Positions 1 to 11,795 of a stretch of DNA of 64,000 nt are shown here, one piece after another (the first letter of the stretch is position 1; every line of letters begins with the position of its first letter). The stretch is from Cavia porcellus (Eukaryota > Chordata > Mammalia > Rodentia > Caviidae): positions 55,428,001 through 55,492,000 of the forward strand of contig NW_026947489.1 in assembly GCF_034190915.1 (NCBI RefSeq), in the 5' to 3' direction. The position numbers were made by a program, and so were the translations under genes. The notes under the pieces were generated by a model, which had not been told where the DNA came from, did not search any database, and worked only from the letters and a program-made list of their open reading frames with translations.

Positions 1-245
1 GTGTGTGTCTGGGGGTTTGGTGAGTGATCTTTATCTGTTGGTTTTCTCATACTTCATCATGGTCATCGCTCCTGTCTGACTTCTCTGTTCTTGTCCCACC
101 ACTGTCTGATATTTGCATGTCTTTTCTCAGTGTCCTACCTTAAGCCCACCACTGCCCTGGAGAAGAAAACCTATGTCACTGCCCCTTTCCCTCTCTGGCA
201 CCCCTCCCATGCCATTCAAACCCCTACAGCCGCCATCCAATACCA

Positions 246-676
246 GCCTCTGTTAGTCAGTTTTCCATCGCTATGACAAAACACCTGAGAATAAGAATTT
301 AAAGGAGGAAATATTATTTTGGCTCATGGCTTCAGAAGTTTCAGTTCATGATAGCTCCGTTGCTTTTAGACCTGTTGCAAGGCAGAAACAACATGGCAGA
401 ACCGAGTGGCTAACACTGCTCACCATGCGGGGGCCAGGAAACAGAAGGGAAGAGCCAGGGGCAAAATACAGCCTTCCAGGCTCTGCTTCCCCGGTCCTCC
501 TTCATCCAACTGGACCAACTGTATCGAGACACCTACCTGGTAACAGCCTGTTCTGCCATGAATTCGTCAATAGATCAATCCATTAATAAGGCCAGCACCC
601 TCATGATCCAGTCACTTTTCAAAAGCCTTGGAACACGGGAACCTTTGGGGGGACACTGTAAATCCAAACCATAACC
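246..676 (-). mobile_element. MaLR-type LTR fragment (copy 1 of a four-copy family)
   Basis: Reading the plus strand, the block opens with a 'tagtcagttttccatcgctatgac' type motif, continues with a GGAGGAAA...TTATTTTGGCTCA segment, then 'catggcagaa', and closes with 'ggggggacactgtaaatcc' and 'aaaccataac'. This order matches the reverse complement of ERVL-MaLR (MST/MLT-like) LTRs known from mammals. The same modules recur at 10,641, 18,285 and 39,955 in the same orientation. No internal retroviral region accompanies it, so it is probably a solo LTR or fragment. The exact subfamily cannot be named by eye. Confidence 0.6.
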
Positions 677-3299
677 ACGGGACCTAACGGAGGCCACTGT
701 TCTTTCTTAGGAGAGATTCCTTGTTTCTACTCCAAAAATCTTGAGAAGAAAGCAGTCTCCAAAATTCACATGCAAATGAATCACATCCTCCTCTGTGACC
801 AGCAGGGTTAATTGAATTGAAAAATGTGCCGCTTGGCTCAGCTTTCTTAGCCAGATTTACACAAGTGACTGAGATGGAGAATTCTCTGTCCACAAAGACA
901 CCTGGACTTTCCTCACTGTGTGTACCCATTTCTGTGCTGCCTATGCCAATAAACAGGCTCAGACATAGAACACTTAGAAGATAGGAATTTGCCTTACCAA
1001 CCTCCCCAAAACAAATATTAGCCTACTCATATTTTATAGAACATTTATTTCTACAAGTAAGAAAAATTTATTAGGAAAGTCAACATCCTTCCATTCTAAA
1101 TGCACTGTGCCATCCCTGAGGACTACACCGAATCTAGAGATCTAGGTGCCTCTGTGTCCACCGATCTTAGTTTTTAATTCAGGACAATGATACCAGAAAT
1201 TTTATTTTTTTTTATTCATCCTATGAGCAGCCCCTGTAAAAGTCTCCATATCAAACAATTCTCAAACAATTCTCTCAGTTCAGGCTACTGAACTGAAGCA
1301 GAATATAAAACAGTTTTCACTGTAAACTCTTTATTTGGCCCCTGTGGTCAAAATCATTGGGAGCTATAGATTTCTAGGCACTCAGACTTTTAGTCAGAAA
1401 ACTTTCACACACATCTACCGGCAAGCTGATTGGACAGGTGTTACCAGATCTGCTGGACAGATTCAGAAACAGGACACATCACACATTATGAGAAAAGATT
1501 TAGTTACTTCTCAAACTAAATATTGACATGATCACTTAGCACATTTGCACAATCTAAACATTGTGACTCTCACTATCTGGGCAGTTATGTGCGCTAATGT
1601 TATCAAGCACACTAAATTAGCAAGTACTGAACAAATACTCCGGGAGAAATACAGGGTTCTTGTGAGATCCGAGTTACAAGATTTTTGTCAGCTGACCAAT
1701 ACATTACTATGATTTGTGCGTATTGCTGTATCAAGAAACCTTATTTAATGTGCATTGCTGATTCATTAACAGTGAACTCATGGCTAACTGCAGGAGGTCT
1801 CTGTGAGAAGCATCAAAGCCCTTTTATGATTAGGAATACCTGAAAGCATTTCAGCACTGGGTCTGGGGCCACTTAAAATAGTGAAATCTCCAACCCAAAA
1901 GAACAAAAAAATGAAAGAATTTTTAAAATCCTGCCACTAAGTAAACCACAAGAAGGGCTTGTTTCTTTTATGGCAGTTTTCTAGGAGCTAAATGTTTGTC
2001 ATCTGTCATCTTTTCCCTGTATTAGTCTCCTCTTTGCCCTCACGGACCTCTAATTTGGAACCTGCAAAATCTGAATTTCATTTTTCCTTTTAAATCCCAA
2101 GTTTCCTTACAGAATACTTCAAAAACCTATTACTAGTTTTTAATTGGAATCCTATTCCACCTCACAAATACTAAACCCACATCCCCTCCTAAACTCAAAT
2201 CATTGTCAGCCCTCATAAAATCTCAAAGTTACTGTCCAAACAAAGAAGAAGAGGAGTGAGAGACTCCCCGGGGAGCAGCAGCCCTTGCTGGGGCGGAGCT
2301 CTCCAGGGTCTCTAGCTCACACACTCACCCTGCAGGGCCCCGGGCCAGCCTTGTGTCAGCGGGTTCCTCCAAATGAACTTGTTCCCATCCATCTGTCTTA
2401 CCAGTGCTGCTCCTTAACTCATTCAAGGGCACCTCTCCCTGAAAACTGAGCACACCTCCTCTCTGGCAGAGTTTGGAGTCACTTTTCTACAGAGCCTCCA
2501 TTCAAGTGCAAAATAACCAGGTCCAGAGGAAAACCCATCCAATGGATGAACATTTTGGGATTTCACCTTTAGTTTCTAGAGGATCATGAGTTGGGGTATT
2601 GCAAAAGGTACATCACACATTTTTCTTATGAATCAGTGAAGGGTGTATTTGGTGGATAATAATCAAATGGTATGAAACAAGGCCACTGGCAGAACAGAAC
2701 TTCGCAGGGGCCTGAGTACCCACACATTCTGTAACACCTTCATGTGTCCCCTCTGCTAGCATCTCCCTGCTCTGCAATCCTGAAAGAAAATTCCACAAAA
2801 TTCATACTAAGCAGAAACAACAATGGCTGCCTGTGTGTGGGTGTGTGTGGATGTGAGTGTGGATGTGGGTGGTTGTGGGTGGGTGTGGGCGTGCAACCGT
2901 GTGCACAGTCCTGGATCCACCACTCGGGCCTGAATTGTCCTAAGTACCCTATGCCATGATAGTCAGGAGCAGTGGGCACCAGGGTTCTTAGGGACTCTTG
3001 ATCTTGGTCCCTATGTACTGGACATTAGAGCCAATCATAACTACAAATTTCCACACATTCTCTTGTTTCCCAAATGGTACTCAAAAAATAAAAATATACA
3101 GATTATTTAGTATTTTCTCCTAATAGATCAGCAAGGAATGAGTTTGATTTAATTTAATTCTAACCTTATACACAAATTTTGATTGTAATATTGCTCCTGA
3201 GGCCACAAGGGAGGGTCCGGTCTCCGCTGCCCTCCTCTTTAGTGGTTGCTGGCAATCCTGAGGGATTCATGGCTTGCAAGAAGCGTCATCCTATCCCTG
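677..3299. other. Unique non-coding DNA, no gene seen
   Basis: I see no convincing exon, RNA gene or complete repeat here. Short ORFs on both strands lack any recognisable domain. An octamer motif ATGCAAAT lies at 770-777, which is common by chance. A short GC-richer patch at about 2,265-2,350 is too small to be a CpG island. A GT-rich simple repeat occupies about 2,833-2,893. Confidence 0.5.
2833..2893. repeat. GT/GTGGG-rich simple repeat
   Basis: Irregular run of TGTGTGGGTG and GGATGTG units. The plus strand is G/T-rich and the minus strand reads as CA/CCCA repeats, which creates two spurious Cys/Gly- and His/Pro-rich ORFs. Confidence 0.8.
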
Positions 3300-3500
3300 C
3301 TTTCATTCCCTTGTGTACATGTCTATGTTCACATTTCCCCCTTGTATAAGGGCCCTGGTAAGACTGGACAAATGTCCATCTCATGAGCTAATGACCATTT
3401 CACTAATTACATTCCCAGCAACTCAATTTCCAAATGTCCTGAGCTCCTGGGGCTTAGAAGACATATAAATAGGGAGAAGCACAGTCTAATCCATACATCT
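3300..3500 (-). mobile_element. MLT1-like MaLR LTR fragment
   Basis: The plus strand contains 'cccttgtataagggccctgg', then 'ctaattacattcccagcaac', 'atttccaaatgtcctgagct' and 'ggggcttagaagacatataa'. This is the order of the reverse complement of MLT1-type LTRs (ttataaggac..., attacatctgcaaagacc..., tttccaaataaggtc...). It is strongly diverged and partial. Confidence 0.5.
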
Positions 3501-3670
3501 CCTGTTTCAAAGCCCTTACAAATACATAAACTTCCATTTTTAAAATACTGTGTTAAATTCAAAATTCTACTTTGTGTTTTTATTTCATAAAACTCACAAG
3601 AAACTGCAAAAACAATACAAGGAGTTGTCACATACATGTCACCCAGAAGGTGGTAGAAACCACGAACTCA

Positions 3671-3815
3671 GTCAGGCATAGTGGCGTACTCCTGTAATCC
3701 CAGCACTTGGGAAGCTGAGGCAGGAGAATTGTTTGCAAGTTCAAGACCTGCCTGAGCTACAAGGTGAGCCCAAGGCCACACTGAACTGCATAGTGAGACC
3801 CTGTCTCAAAAAGAC
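3671..3815 (+). mobile_element. B1-like SINE
   Basis: 7SL-derived SINE with the A-box and B-box region (CTGTAATCCCAGCACTTGG, GAGGCAGGAG, GTTCAAGACCTGCCTGAGC) and the 3' end GTGAGACCCTGTCTCAAAA. An internal duplication ('gagctacaaggtgagcc' followed by 'gaactgcatagtgagacc') is typical of rodent B1. Its A-rich tail runs directly into the 318-base purine tract that follows. Confidence 0.9.
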
Positions 3816-4133
3816 AAAGAAGAAGAAGGAAGAGGAGGAGGAGGAGGAGGAGGAGGAAGAAAAGAAGAAGAAGAAGAAGAAGAAGAAGAAGAAGAAGAAG
3901 AAGGAGAAGGAGAAGGAGAAGGAGAAGGAGAAGGAGAAGGAGAAGGAGAAGGAGAAGGAGAAGGAGAAGGAGAAGGAGAAGGAGAAGGAGAAGGAGAAGG
4001 AGAAGGAGAAGGAGAAGGAGAAGGAGAAGGAGAAGGAGAAGGAGAAGGAGAAGGAGGAGGAGGAGGAGGAGAAGGAGAAGGAAAAGGAGAAGGAGAAGGA
4101 GAAGAAGAGGAAGAAGAGGAAGAAGAAGAAAAG
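3816..4133. repeat. Pure polypurine tract with (AAGGAG)n hexamer core
   Basis: There are 318 consecutive purines on the plus strand. It starts as GAA/GAG trinucleotides, becomes a near-perfect AAGGAG hexamer array from about 3,901 to 4,052 (about 25 copies), and ends in degenerate GAG/GAA units. It begins at the A tail of a B1-like SINE, so it probably grew from that tail. It produces an artefactual Lys/Glu ORF on plus and a Ser/Phe ORF on minus. Long mirror-symmetric polypurine tracts of this kind can adopt triplex (H-DNA) structure; that property is inferred. Confidence 0.97.
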
Positions 4134-5149
4134 CATTAACTCAACACTGGAACAGTGCTGTCAGCCCTGTATAAGAACTTCTTCATCAGTTTTCATATAT
4201 AAATTTTTAGATCCATTTTTAAGTCCAACAACAACTACTAAAACTATAACTATACCATGTTTCAAAGATACAAACTACTAATAGTACCAGTAAAACATAA
4301 TTTCCTGACATGAAAGGTCAAAGTACAATGCTGTCTATTTTAAGGGCAACAAATAACAGTGTTTTAGCTACTTGATTTGGATTTGTAAGGTGTCTGCAGA
4401 TCATTGAGGCAGAAATACAACAAATGAAACATTCTATGTCACTGAATCAACAAGCCCAACTCCATGTCCAAAGCCATGTCCACAGACCTTTGCAATTCAC
4501 TTTCACCTCTTTTCTGGGAACCTAGGTCATCTCCCCAACAGCTTTATAGCTGAACTCTAATCCTCATAAGTATTAAAGAAATCATCCTAATGTCGTTGTG
4601 ATAGTTCACTGACATTTTTGGGAAATGCAAGATGCTGTGTAGTAGAGGAAAGAAACTCACAAAACTTCTGAAATTAATTTAGTTCTGAAAACATAAACAC
4701 CTCCACATAGGAGGAAAGATTTGGGCTTCCTTTAACACACGTTTTATAAAAATTGCTCCATCCCAAAGAACATGTGCAGGACTATGCTGAGGAGCAGAAT
4801 CCCAAAGTTACACTAAGGAACAAGGATTCCCCTGCAGCATGTGAGCCGTCTGTGGTGGCCTCCTTAAATGTGGGGTGTTAATCAGTCTTCTCTGTGGTAG
4901 TGTTCAGTAGACACTGAAGTTCCAATTAACAAAGCTCAGCAAAACAGTGTGCACAAGACATTTTGACTGCAGGATGTTCTAGATTAATAGAAAGGATGAA
5001 TTTCAAGTTTCTGGGATTTATAGTGATATAAGTCTATGACTTTGTTACGGAATGTCAAAGTCATATCCCACAGTGACAAGGAATGAAACCACAGACAGAA
5101 GAGATAGGGTGCTTGCAAATTCACTTAAAGATATAAAGGCAAAGAAACA
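4134..5149. other. Unique AT-rich non-coding DNA
   Basis: No repeat, exon or RNA gene recognised. Short ORFs only. Confidence 0.5.
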
Positions 5150-7614
5150 GAGCTCCTACTCTCTGGGAAGAGGTTCTTAGTAGGATGCCCTCAAGGGCTC
5201 TCTGTTTAGAAGGGAGCTTGAGCTCTTGTGTAAGCAACATAATCTCTACCCTAGAGGGGACTACATACTTTTTGGAGTCCAGTCTACCCAGAGTTCACCC
5301 AGAGCTCATGCAGATCCCACATACTCTTGAGCAAATGGCCCACCGGATCATGCTCTGGGCAGGTCCCAGACAGCTGAAGAACACCTGGAAGGTGCTCCTG
5401 TGAGATCCCCAAAGGATCTCACTCAGCAGACCCTGCTGTAGACTTCCTGACTCCATTTAGGGGCTGCTGTCTTTACTGCCTAGTAAATTCTAACTCCTGT
5501 CTGACTGATTCCTGTTACAAGAGACCAGCGGCCACCTTTTCTTTCCTCCTGATATCTGTCTCTAGGGTGGTAAATGTGGAGCGACCTGCACCGCCCCATT
5601 CTGCTCTAGCATGTTAACATGAGTCTGAGTCTGTTTCTACACTTCAGCCCCTTTGCTGGGAGGATAAGTCTCTCTGGCTTATTGCAACACCTCCCCACCA
5701 AGGGAGTTGGGCTTAATCCCACCTTGTCCCCAAGCAGCTAACTAGAGTCGTGCTCCAAAGGGATGGGACCCCCAGAATGATTGAAGAGTTTTATGCTCCT
5801 AAACACCATACCGAACTTCCCTTGGGATTGAAGTGGGACTCAATCAAGTTCAAGTTCGGGTGCCCAACAACCACCTGCCACAGCCCTGGAAACCCACAAC
5901 TTACCCCAACCCAGGCCAAAGCACTAAGACAGAAACTCCACATAGAGCCTGACATTCTGATGCTGCAGTTTCTTTAAAACTTTGATGCAATTAAAATGGA
6001 GATTTAATTTCTGCAAACCTTTATACAACTTGCCAACTCATGTGTGCTATAAGAAGAGGAACCCACCTCCGGCAGAGTAATTGTGTATTTATTTTAAAAG
6101 AAGAGGGGAATGCTTTCTTGAGAAACTCCTCCTAATTTAGACACATTATAAGCAAATAAATAACAACAAGCATTTTCAGATCATTAACTGGCAGTGAAAA
6201 CTAATAAGGCCCCACCACTTTCAACAGACCCCCTGCCCTGCTGGAGGTTGTATTAGTGTTACCAAACTTATGGACAAAACTATAGAGCCAACAGAGGATT
6301 TGCAAACTGGCTTACAATTTGCCAGATGAATGTCATACTCTGGTAAACTCCAGAGGAAATTGGTTGTCCTCTGTCCTTGATTCTGCCACTTTCTGTGGAG
6401 AAAGGTCACTTCCTGGCTCCCTGTCTCACCATGCAAAGTCTGATGGTGGTAAGAACAGGACAGAGCTCTCCTCAGGCAGCTGGTTGTCCCCAGGGGACCA
6501 TGTGACACCAGCTGGTTTTTCTCGGATGCCTAGATTGGCTTCCTGTGCAAAGGAGTAGGCCTAGGGTCTTGGGAATCTGCGATCAGCCCGGGGATTAAAG
6601 CAAAGTCCTTGCCTGTGATTTTAAACTTCCATGAGCTTTATTACAAGGCCTGACCTTCCCCTTGGACCTATATCATCCCTTTCAAGAGCCTTATTCTTAC
6701 TGACCATCTTCCAGGCACTCTGTCCAGCATAATTTTATTTTCAGTCCTATACAGAGACTAAGAGATAGTATTCCTGAAATATTATACTTTCCTTCTAAAA
6801 TCTATGTGCTTATAAATTGTGGTTCCCTTCTGACTAATGGCTGTTGGCTCCAAGATGCCTTTTTAAACTTATTCAAAGTCCTACCCTTTTCTCTTTCTTT
6901 TGCCTACACCCTTCTCAATCAGAGGCCACAGGACATTGACAGTTCAGCCTTCCTTGGCCAATCGGATGAAAAGACTTGTATCTTTCTGAGCCAAGTATAT
7001 ATCAAACTTGGCACCAGGAGCCTGTCTTCCCTTCCAGCTTCTCCACTTAAGAGTCTGCAGTGAGAAGCCTCTGTCCGGACAGCTTCTGTGAGAGCCGCAG
7101 TTCTAGTCCCATGGCAGTGCAGAGCTGCTGGGGAAAGCAAAGAGCAGGTCAGTGTGAGTCCAGAAGGTCAAAGACACCCTATGTAGATGCTGACTTCAAG
7201 ACCACAGCCACCCAGCAGCAACTATATGGAGCATCACCCTGCCCAGAGCTGTCCTAAAGACAGAGCCTGGACAGCAACAGGGTATCTGACCTGGAAGTGA
7301 CTTGGGATGCTCTGTATCTAGAGAAGTTTGTCTTCTCTGGTTCTTTCCATCCAACAGCCCTACAGCCTTGTTTCTCAATCTTGGAAAAGAACAAAGGAAC
7401 TCTTCTCTAAAAAGAGAGAGGGGCATCAACTGGACCCCACAGTGCAGAAAGGCACTCATTTTCCATAAAAGGGGGCTGCAGACGGAAGGGGACACCATAA
7501 CTAGGGCTGTCCATTACAGGGATGGTTTGTTCACCCACATGCTGCTAAAAGACAAGATTCTGGTTCAGAAGAGAATGTGGGTCTCAAAGAGCTTTGTGTG
7601 AAGCCTGGCCTCTT
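5150..7614. other. Unclassified DNA, possibly an old LTR at its left end
   Basis: From about 5,150 to 5,760 the composition changes (CTCTCTGGGAAGAGG, GTTCTTAGTAGGATGCCC, CTAGTAAATTCTAACTCC), suggesting an old LTR-like insertion, but I cannot assign a family or boundaries. The remainder, to 7,614, holds short ORFs without recognisable domains. No gene is claimed. Confidence 0.3.
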
Positions 7615-7765
7615 CCCAGCCATGTGGCCCAGGGCAATTTCTCCACCTTCTGGGACTCTGTTTTCCTATCTGACACATGGGAAAAATAAAAACCATCAAT
7701 ACATAGAAAGTACTTTTCAATCTAGCAAATGCAAATCATTCAGTAAATATTAGTCTTACTTATAT
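7615..7765 (+). mobile_element. MIR SINE
   Basis: Shows the MIR core order: 'catgtggcccagggcaat', 'tctgggactctgttttcc', 'atctgacacatggg', then an AAATAAAA stretch and a 'cattcagtaaatatta' end. This is an old pan-mammalian tRNA-derived SINE, heavily diverged. Confidence 0.7.
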
Positions 7766-7844
7766 TAAAAAGAAATTTCTGAGGCCCCATTAAAGAGAAA
7801 TGGGAGTTAACAGAAAAGGGTATTTTCATGGAAAAAGAACTGCA

Positions 7845-7935
7845 TGGCTTTTTGCTTGTTGTGGAAGTAGGGGTCAAACCCAAGGCCTCCTGCATAGGAG
7901 GCAAGTGCTGTACCAGTGAGCTTCACCCCGGCCCA
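7845..7935 (-). mobile_element. ID SINE (old, diverged)
   Basis: The reverse complement of an ID element is visible as 'ggggtcaaacccaaggcctc', 'ggcaagtgctgtaccagtga' and a CCCCGGCCC end. The left side lacks a clean poly(T), so it is an old copy. Confidence 0.7.
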
Positions 7936-8157
7936 GAAAAGAAGTTTGGAAGGATGTGCGGTATTTAACCAAGCAGACAAGAAGAAACAACGTTAAATAA
8001 TGCCAGATGAACAGCAAACAGCAACTTCTAGACAGGGATGGAAGGAGAATTTCTGAGTTCTTAGGATAATCCTTGTGCAAGCAATGCCCCCCAAAGTCAA
8101 ACTTGTGTTATGCTTCCAATGTTGTAAGCACCATACTATAGCACTGACCCTCGTGGT

Positions 8158-8182
8158 ACACACACACACACACACACACACC
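8158..8182. repeat. (AC)n microsatellite
   Basis: About 12 uninterrupted AC units. Confidence 0.95.
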
Positions 8183-8204
8183 AAACATAGACACACATGC
8201 CAGC

Positions 8205-8295
8205 TCCTATTTACAAAGAAACTAGGATGCAGTTTCCCAAGGCCATATTTCTAATAAGTGGCAGAATCAGAATTCAGACCTTATGGACAGAGCTT
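8205..8295 (-). mobile_element. MIR-like fragment
   Basis: 'ttacaaagaaactaggatgc', 'ttcccaaggccatatttct' and 'aagtggcagaatcagaattc' follow the reverse complement of MIR (gaaactgaggc, cccaaggtcacacagct, gtggcagagccagg). Partial and diverged. Confidence 0.6.
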
Positions 8296-9334
8296 GTCGC
8301 CTGGATGGAGTCAAAGGGAAATGAGAAGGAAGTGGCTCCTTTCTACCACTCTGCTTTGTGCTACTACCATCATCCTTGGCTATCACACTTCAGACTCTCA
8401 ATGCAGACTCAACCAGTGACTTTCCGGAAGCTTCCAGACCTTCAGCCTCTGTCTGCTGCTGCATCCTTGATTCCTTTCTTCTGCCTCTTCCAACTTACTG
8501 TGCTGAGCAGCCTCAGGACTCACCACTTCTCCAGCATACAGGCGACTATTGATTCTGTTCCTCTAGGGAATCCCCACTGAAACACAGCCCTGGCAGATTG
8601 AACACAGTAAAAGATAAAGCACACAGAAACACATAAAAGCAGGGTAAAATGCACAGGAGGCCCAGAGCCCACCAAGGCCAGGTACAAACCAACAAGAGTT
8701 GCAGCAGGAAATGTGGCCGGAGAGAAACAGCCACAGGAGCAGCAGATGCAGTCACAGCAAGGTGAAGAGCTGGAATGCACAGCCTTCTGATAGGCAAACC
8801 CCAAGAGCCCTGAATCCCAGAAACATCCTTGTTTTCACAAAAGCTGTTCAGCTAGTTGAACCCTGTCTCTTCCAGACTGAGCTGAAAACTCAAGGTTTTT
8901 GGTTACAAGAGTTGAGAAACTTCACACACAAATGTTTCATCCCCTCCTCCACCTGTAAATAAAAATGTTCCATTTTCCAATGGCTTTGTCTACCCAGGGG
9001 CAAACCAGTTTTGCTGACCTGAATCTTGGAGGGGTGGGGAGGGGCAATCTGCAGTGCAGCGCAGGGAGAGGCAGAGCTGTCTGTCCCAGCCATGCGCCCC
9101 AGGAACTCAACCTTTCCAGCTGCTTGCAGTGACCCACCTCCTCCTTCTCCCATGGCTTCCTCCAACATGTAACCAACCTGCAGCCATCTGGAGAGCAAAG
9201 AGACCCTCCCTCCTCTTCACGGGTCCCTCACACATCCAAAGGAAACCATCATCTAGCATCTCCAGACTCAGCAAACAGACAGCGTTTCTGGCACTTGCAC
9301 AGTCTGAAGGGACTCAGGATGACAGATGTAACCC
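8296..9334. other. Unique non-coding DNA
   Basis: Moderately GC-rich, with several overlapping short ORFs on both strands (up to about 127 codons) and none with a recognisable domain. No repeat identified. Confidence 0.45.
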
Positions 9335-9712
9335 ACACGATCTATGACAGATACAGCCTGGGAAAATGTCGGCGTTAATATTTAATATTATTTGAATAAG
9401 TGCCCAGTTTGTCTCACTTAGCACAGCAGGCTCCACTGGGCCAGCAGTGGTCTCCTCGGTTGTCTGGCAGAGCAAAGCTTGTAGAGAATGCTCCATCAGC
9501 AAGATGTTCAATAATGCAGGCGCGACATGCAGATTTGCTTTGAGAAATTACATTAAACTTGTTAAACATGACTTAGGGAGACCTCAAAGCGCTGGGTACA
9601 CAGAATTCACTTTGCGCAAGAGTAGCTGTGTGTGCCATGGAAATTCACCTGCGGGAATTGAAGGTTGTATTGATGACAACATTCAGGAAGATTGTAAATA
9701 AAAAGCTTTATT
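9335..9712. promoter_or_regulatory. Candidate conserved non-coding element
   Basis: This is a repeat-free stretch. It keeps several CpG dinucleotides (tgtcggcgtta, gcaggcgcgacatg, aaagcgctggg, tttgcgcaag, cctgcgggaa) although the flanks are CpG-poor. It also has AT-rich homeodomain-like patches (TTAATATTTAATATT, ATTACATTAAACTTG). It ends with AATAAA at about 9,697 and 'aaaagctttattaaaa'. Retained CpGs in old neutral DNA hint at constraint or hypomethylation. The function is inference only, and chance is possible. Confidence 0.25.
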
Positions 9713-9928
9713 AAAATATGACACTCACAGCTCAGTCCAGGCCACAAGGGCAGGCGCAGAGGTTCTGTCCTTCATTTCCCAGTTCTCTGCACTGCTACTC
9801 CACTGTGCAAGACTCAGGGTTTACATAAATATCAACACCTCCATGCCACTTCACTCTGGAATCCTGCAATTCACACACTCTACAAATCCTTTCTGAGGTT
9901 CACCTGCCTCAAGGTGCATCTAATGATT

Positions 9929-10106
9929 CTTTTTTATGTTGCAGTACTGGAGATGGAGCCTTGCACATGCCAGGCAATCCAGCCCTTTCTGAAATTTTAT
10001 TTTAAGACAGAATTTTGCTAAATTGCTCAGGCAGCCCCTTGACCTCAAGTCCCTCCTGCTTCAGCCTCCCAAGTAGCTGGGATTAGAAGCATGTGCCGCC
10101 CTACCC
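9929..10106 (-). mobile_element. Composite B1+ID SINE (B1-dID/MEN-like)
   Basis: Read on plus: poly(T), then a reverse-complement ID part ('tactggagatggagccttgc', 'gccaggcaatccagccc'), a T-rich linker, then a reverse-complement B1 part (AGACAGAATTTTGCTAAATTGC, CCTGCTTCAGCCTCCCAAGTAG, CTGGGATTAGAAGCATGTGCC). The B1 half on the 5' side and ID half on the 3' side of one unit match dimeric SINEs known from non-murid rodents. Confidence 0.8.
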
Positions 10107-10640
10107 CATACATTTATGATTTTTTAGAGAGATGGGACCCATTTATAATTGCCTTGGAACCACATATTAGGAAAGAGCATGGTCTACTGACGGGAGTACA
10201 GTGTAAAGTGACTGTCCAAAAGCAGAACTGAGAAATTCTCTCTGTTGGGGCGCACTCATCCTCAATATCACCCAGAGGCTCAGATCAGAGGAGATGACAA
10301 TTTTTCCCACTCATGAGTCACTCCAGGCATAAATAGGCCATGACCAGGGTGTGGCAGACAAAACAAGGGCCAGGGAAAATCCAAGGAAGCACTGGCACTG
10401 AGGATCCTAAGAAAACAGGGGCAGTGCCAAGGGCCAGCACCACCACCGTGCCCAGCCCAGGCTCCTCTCTTGTCCCTTCCTGCTCCTGGCCCTGCCCCGG
10501 CAAAGACACCAAAGTCCTTGCTCCAGTTCCTCCCTTCTGTCTGATCATGGTGTTTCAGGATCTTACAGCAGCTGAAGTGTGAAAAGGGAGAACAGGTCTT
10601 GCATGCACCAATCCTAGGAGGCGGACTAAGGTTCCCTGTC
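10107..10640. other. Unique non-coding DNA
   Basis: No repeat or exon recognised. A GC-richer stretch at 10,340-10,560 yields three overlapping ORFs on both strands, which is typical of composition rather than coding. Confidence 0.45.
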
Positions 10641-11045
10641 ACGTCTTGCCTGCAGTGTAAAATGTGTTATGTCCTAATCACTTTCTGGTCACTGAGACAC
10701 GACACCCATCACCATCAGTTTAAAAGGGAGGAGCTTGTTTTAACTCACACTCTGTAGAGTTTTCTGTCATTGGCTGGCTCTAAGACTAGACAGCATGGCA
10801 CAGGGGAAAAGAGGGAGAAGAGTCTCTCATTCACCATGCAGACAGGAAACAGGAAGTGAAGGGAGGATCCGGGAAAGAAGATTAAACCCTGCCAGGCCAC
10901 ACCCCCAATGACCCTCCTCTTCCAACCAGACCCCACCTCCAGACTACAAGTCTCCTGTGAGCCTCATCATCCAATCACCTTCCCAAAGCCCCGCCTATGA
11001 GCACATGAGGCCTTAAGCGGACAACTAGATAGAAACCATAAGGAG
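10641..11045 (-). mobile_element. MaLR-type LTR fragment (copy 2 of the family)
   Basis: Shares with the copies at 246, 18,285 and 39,955: 'gggaggagcttgttttaact', 'agcatggcacagg', 'gccaggccacacccccaatg', 'aaccagaccccacctcc', 'cctatgagcacatgaggcc' and 'gaaaccataagga'. Same orientation as the other copies. No internal region. Confidence 0.65.
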
Positions 11046-11309
11046 TCACTTCAACCCAATCCTAGCGCCATGTTTTGAACGTGTCCCTCATTGGAGGCAT
11101 GCTGTAGCCTGTCAGAGGATGCTATTAGACACCCAGAAAGGGCTCCTGCACCAGCCAGACCTTACACCTGGAAAGGAAGGAAGGCTGCTACCGGTGAGGC
11201 TTGCTGGGAATGCACCATGGGATCTGCCTATGACCTTGGCAGCCACAGTGAACACTGCATGCAAGGCCAGAACCACTGTGCTGGTGAATACCGTGTGCTG
11301 CCTTAGTGG

Positions 11310-11795
11310 AGTTTGGTTCTGAGTCCTCCAGAGCACAGAAAGCTACAGAGAGAGGATTGCATGGAGATGGGAGCTGAGAGGCCCCAGGCCCTGCTGTTTG
11401 CACACTGGAAGCTCAGGAAAACAGTGATCAGCCCAGTGCTAACTCAGAGGCCTGAAACCTCCAGGAGCAGTGCTGGGCTTCCCCATCCGAGTCTCAAGGG
11501 CCTGATCCCCAGGGAGCTGATATCTGAGGACAGAAGAAGGAGACATGCAGCTCCACAGAGAGGAAAATTGCCCTCTTTCCCCTTTTCATCCTATCCAGGC
11601 CCTGCGTGAAAGGTTGGTGAACCCACTCTGGGTTTCTTATGCTGCATTCAGTTAAATCCACAATGCGAATCTCCCCTGAAGACATGCTCAGAAACACATC
11701 AGAAATATCATTCAATCAACTTGTTGGGCATCCGTTAGCCCAGGTCAGCTAACAACTCAAATTAGCCATCCAAATCTCTATTCTGAAATATAGGA
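11310..11795 (-). mobile_element. MLT1-like MaLR LTR
   Basis: The plus strand opens with 'tggttctgagtcctccagag' followed by 'cacagaaagc'. This is the reverse complement of the MLT1 3' end (ggttctccagagaaacag). It closes with 'cagctaacaactcaaattag' and 'ccatc', the counterpart of the ttgacacataaaattaaccatc end. It is old and diverged. Small overlapping ORFs in it are not genes. Confidence 0.6.

Noticed and set aside
770..777. Octamer (ATGCAAAT) enhancer site
   Set aside because: An 8-base motif expected by chance about twice in 64 kb counting both strands, with no supporting context.
2265..2350. CpG island or promoter
   Set aside because: GC-rich patch under 100 bases with few CpGs and no adjacent first exon.
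3733..4281. 182-codon plus ORF and its 131-codon minus counterpart
   Set aside because: Both are translations of the (AAGGAG)n purine tract and a B1-like SINE tail (Lys/Glu and Ser/Phe runs).
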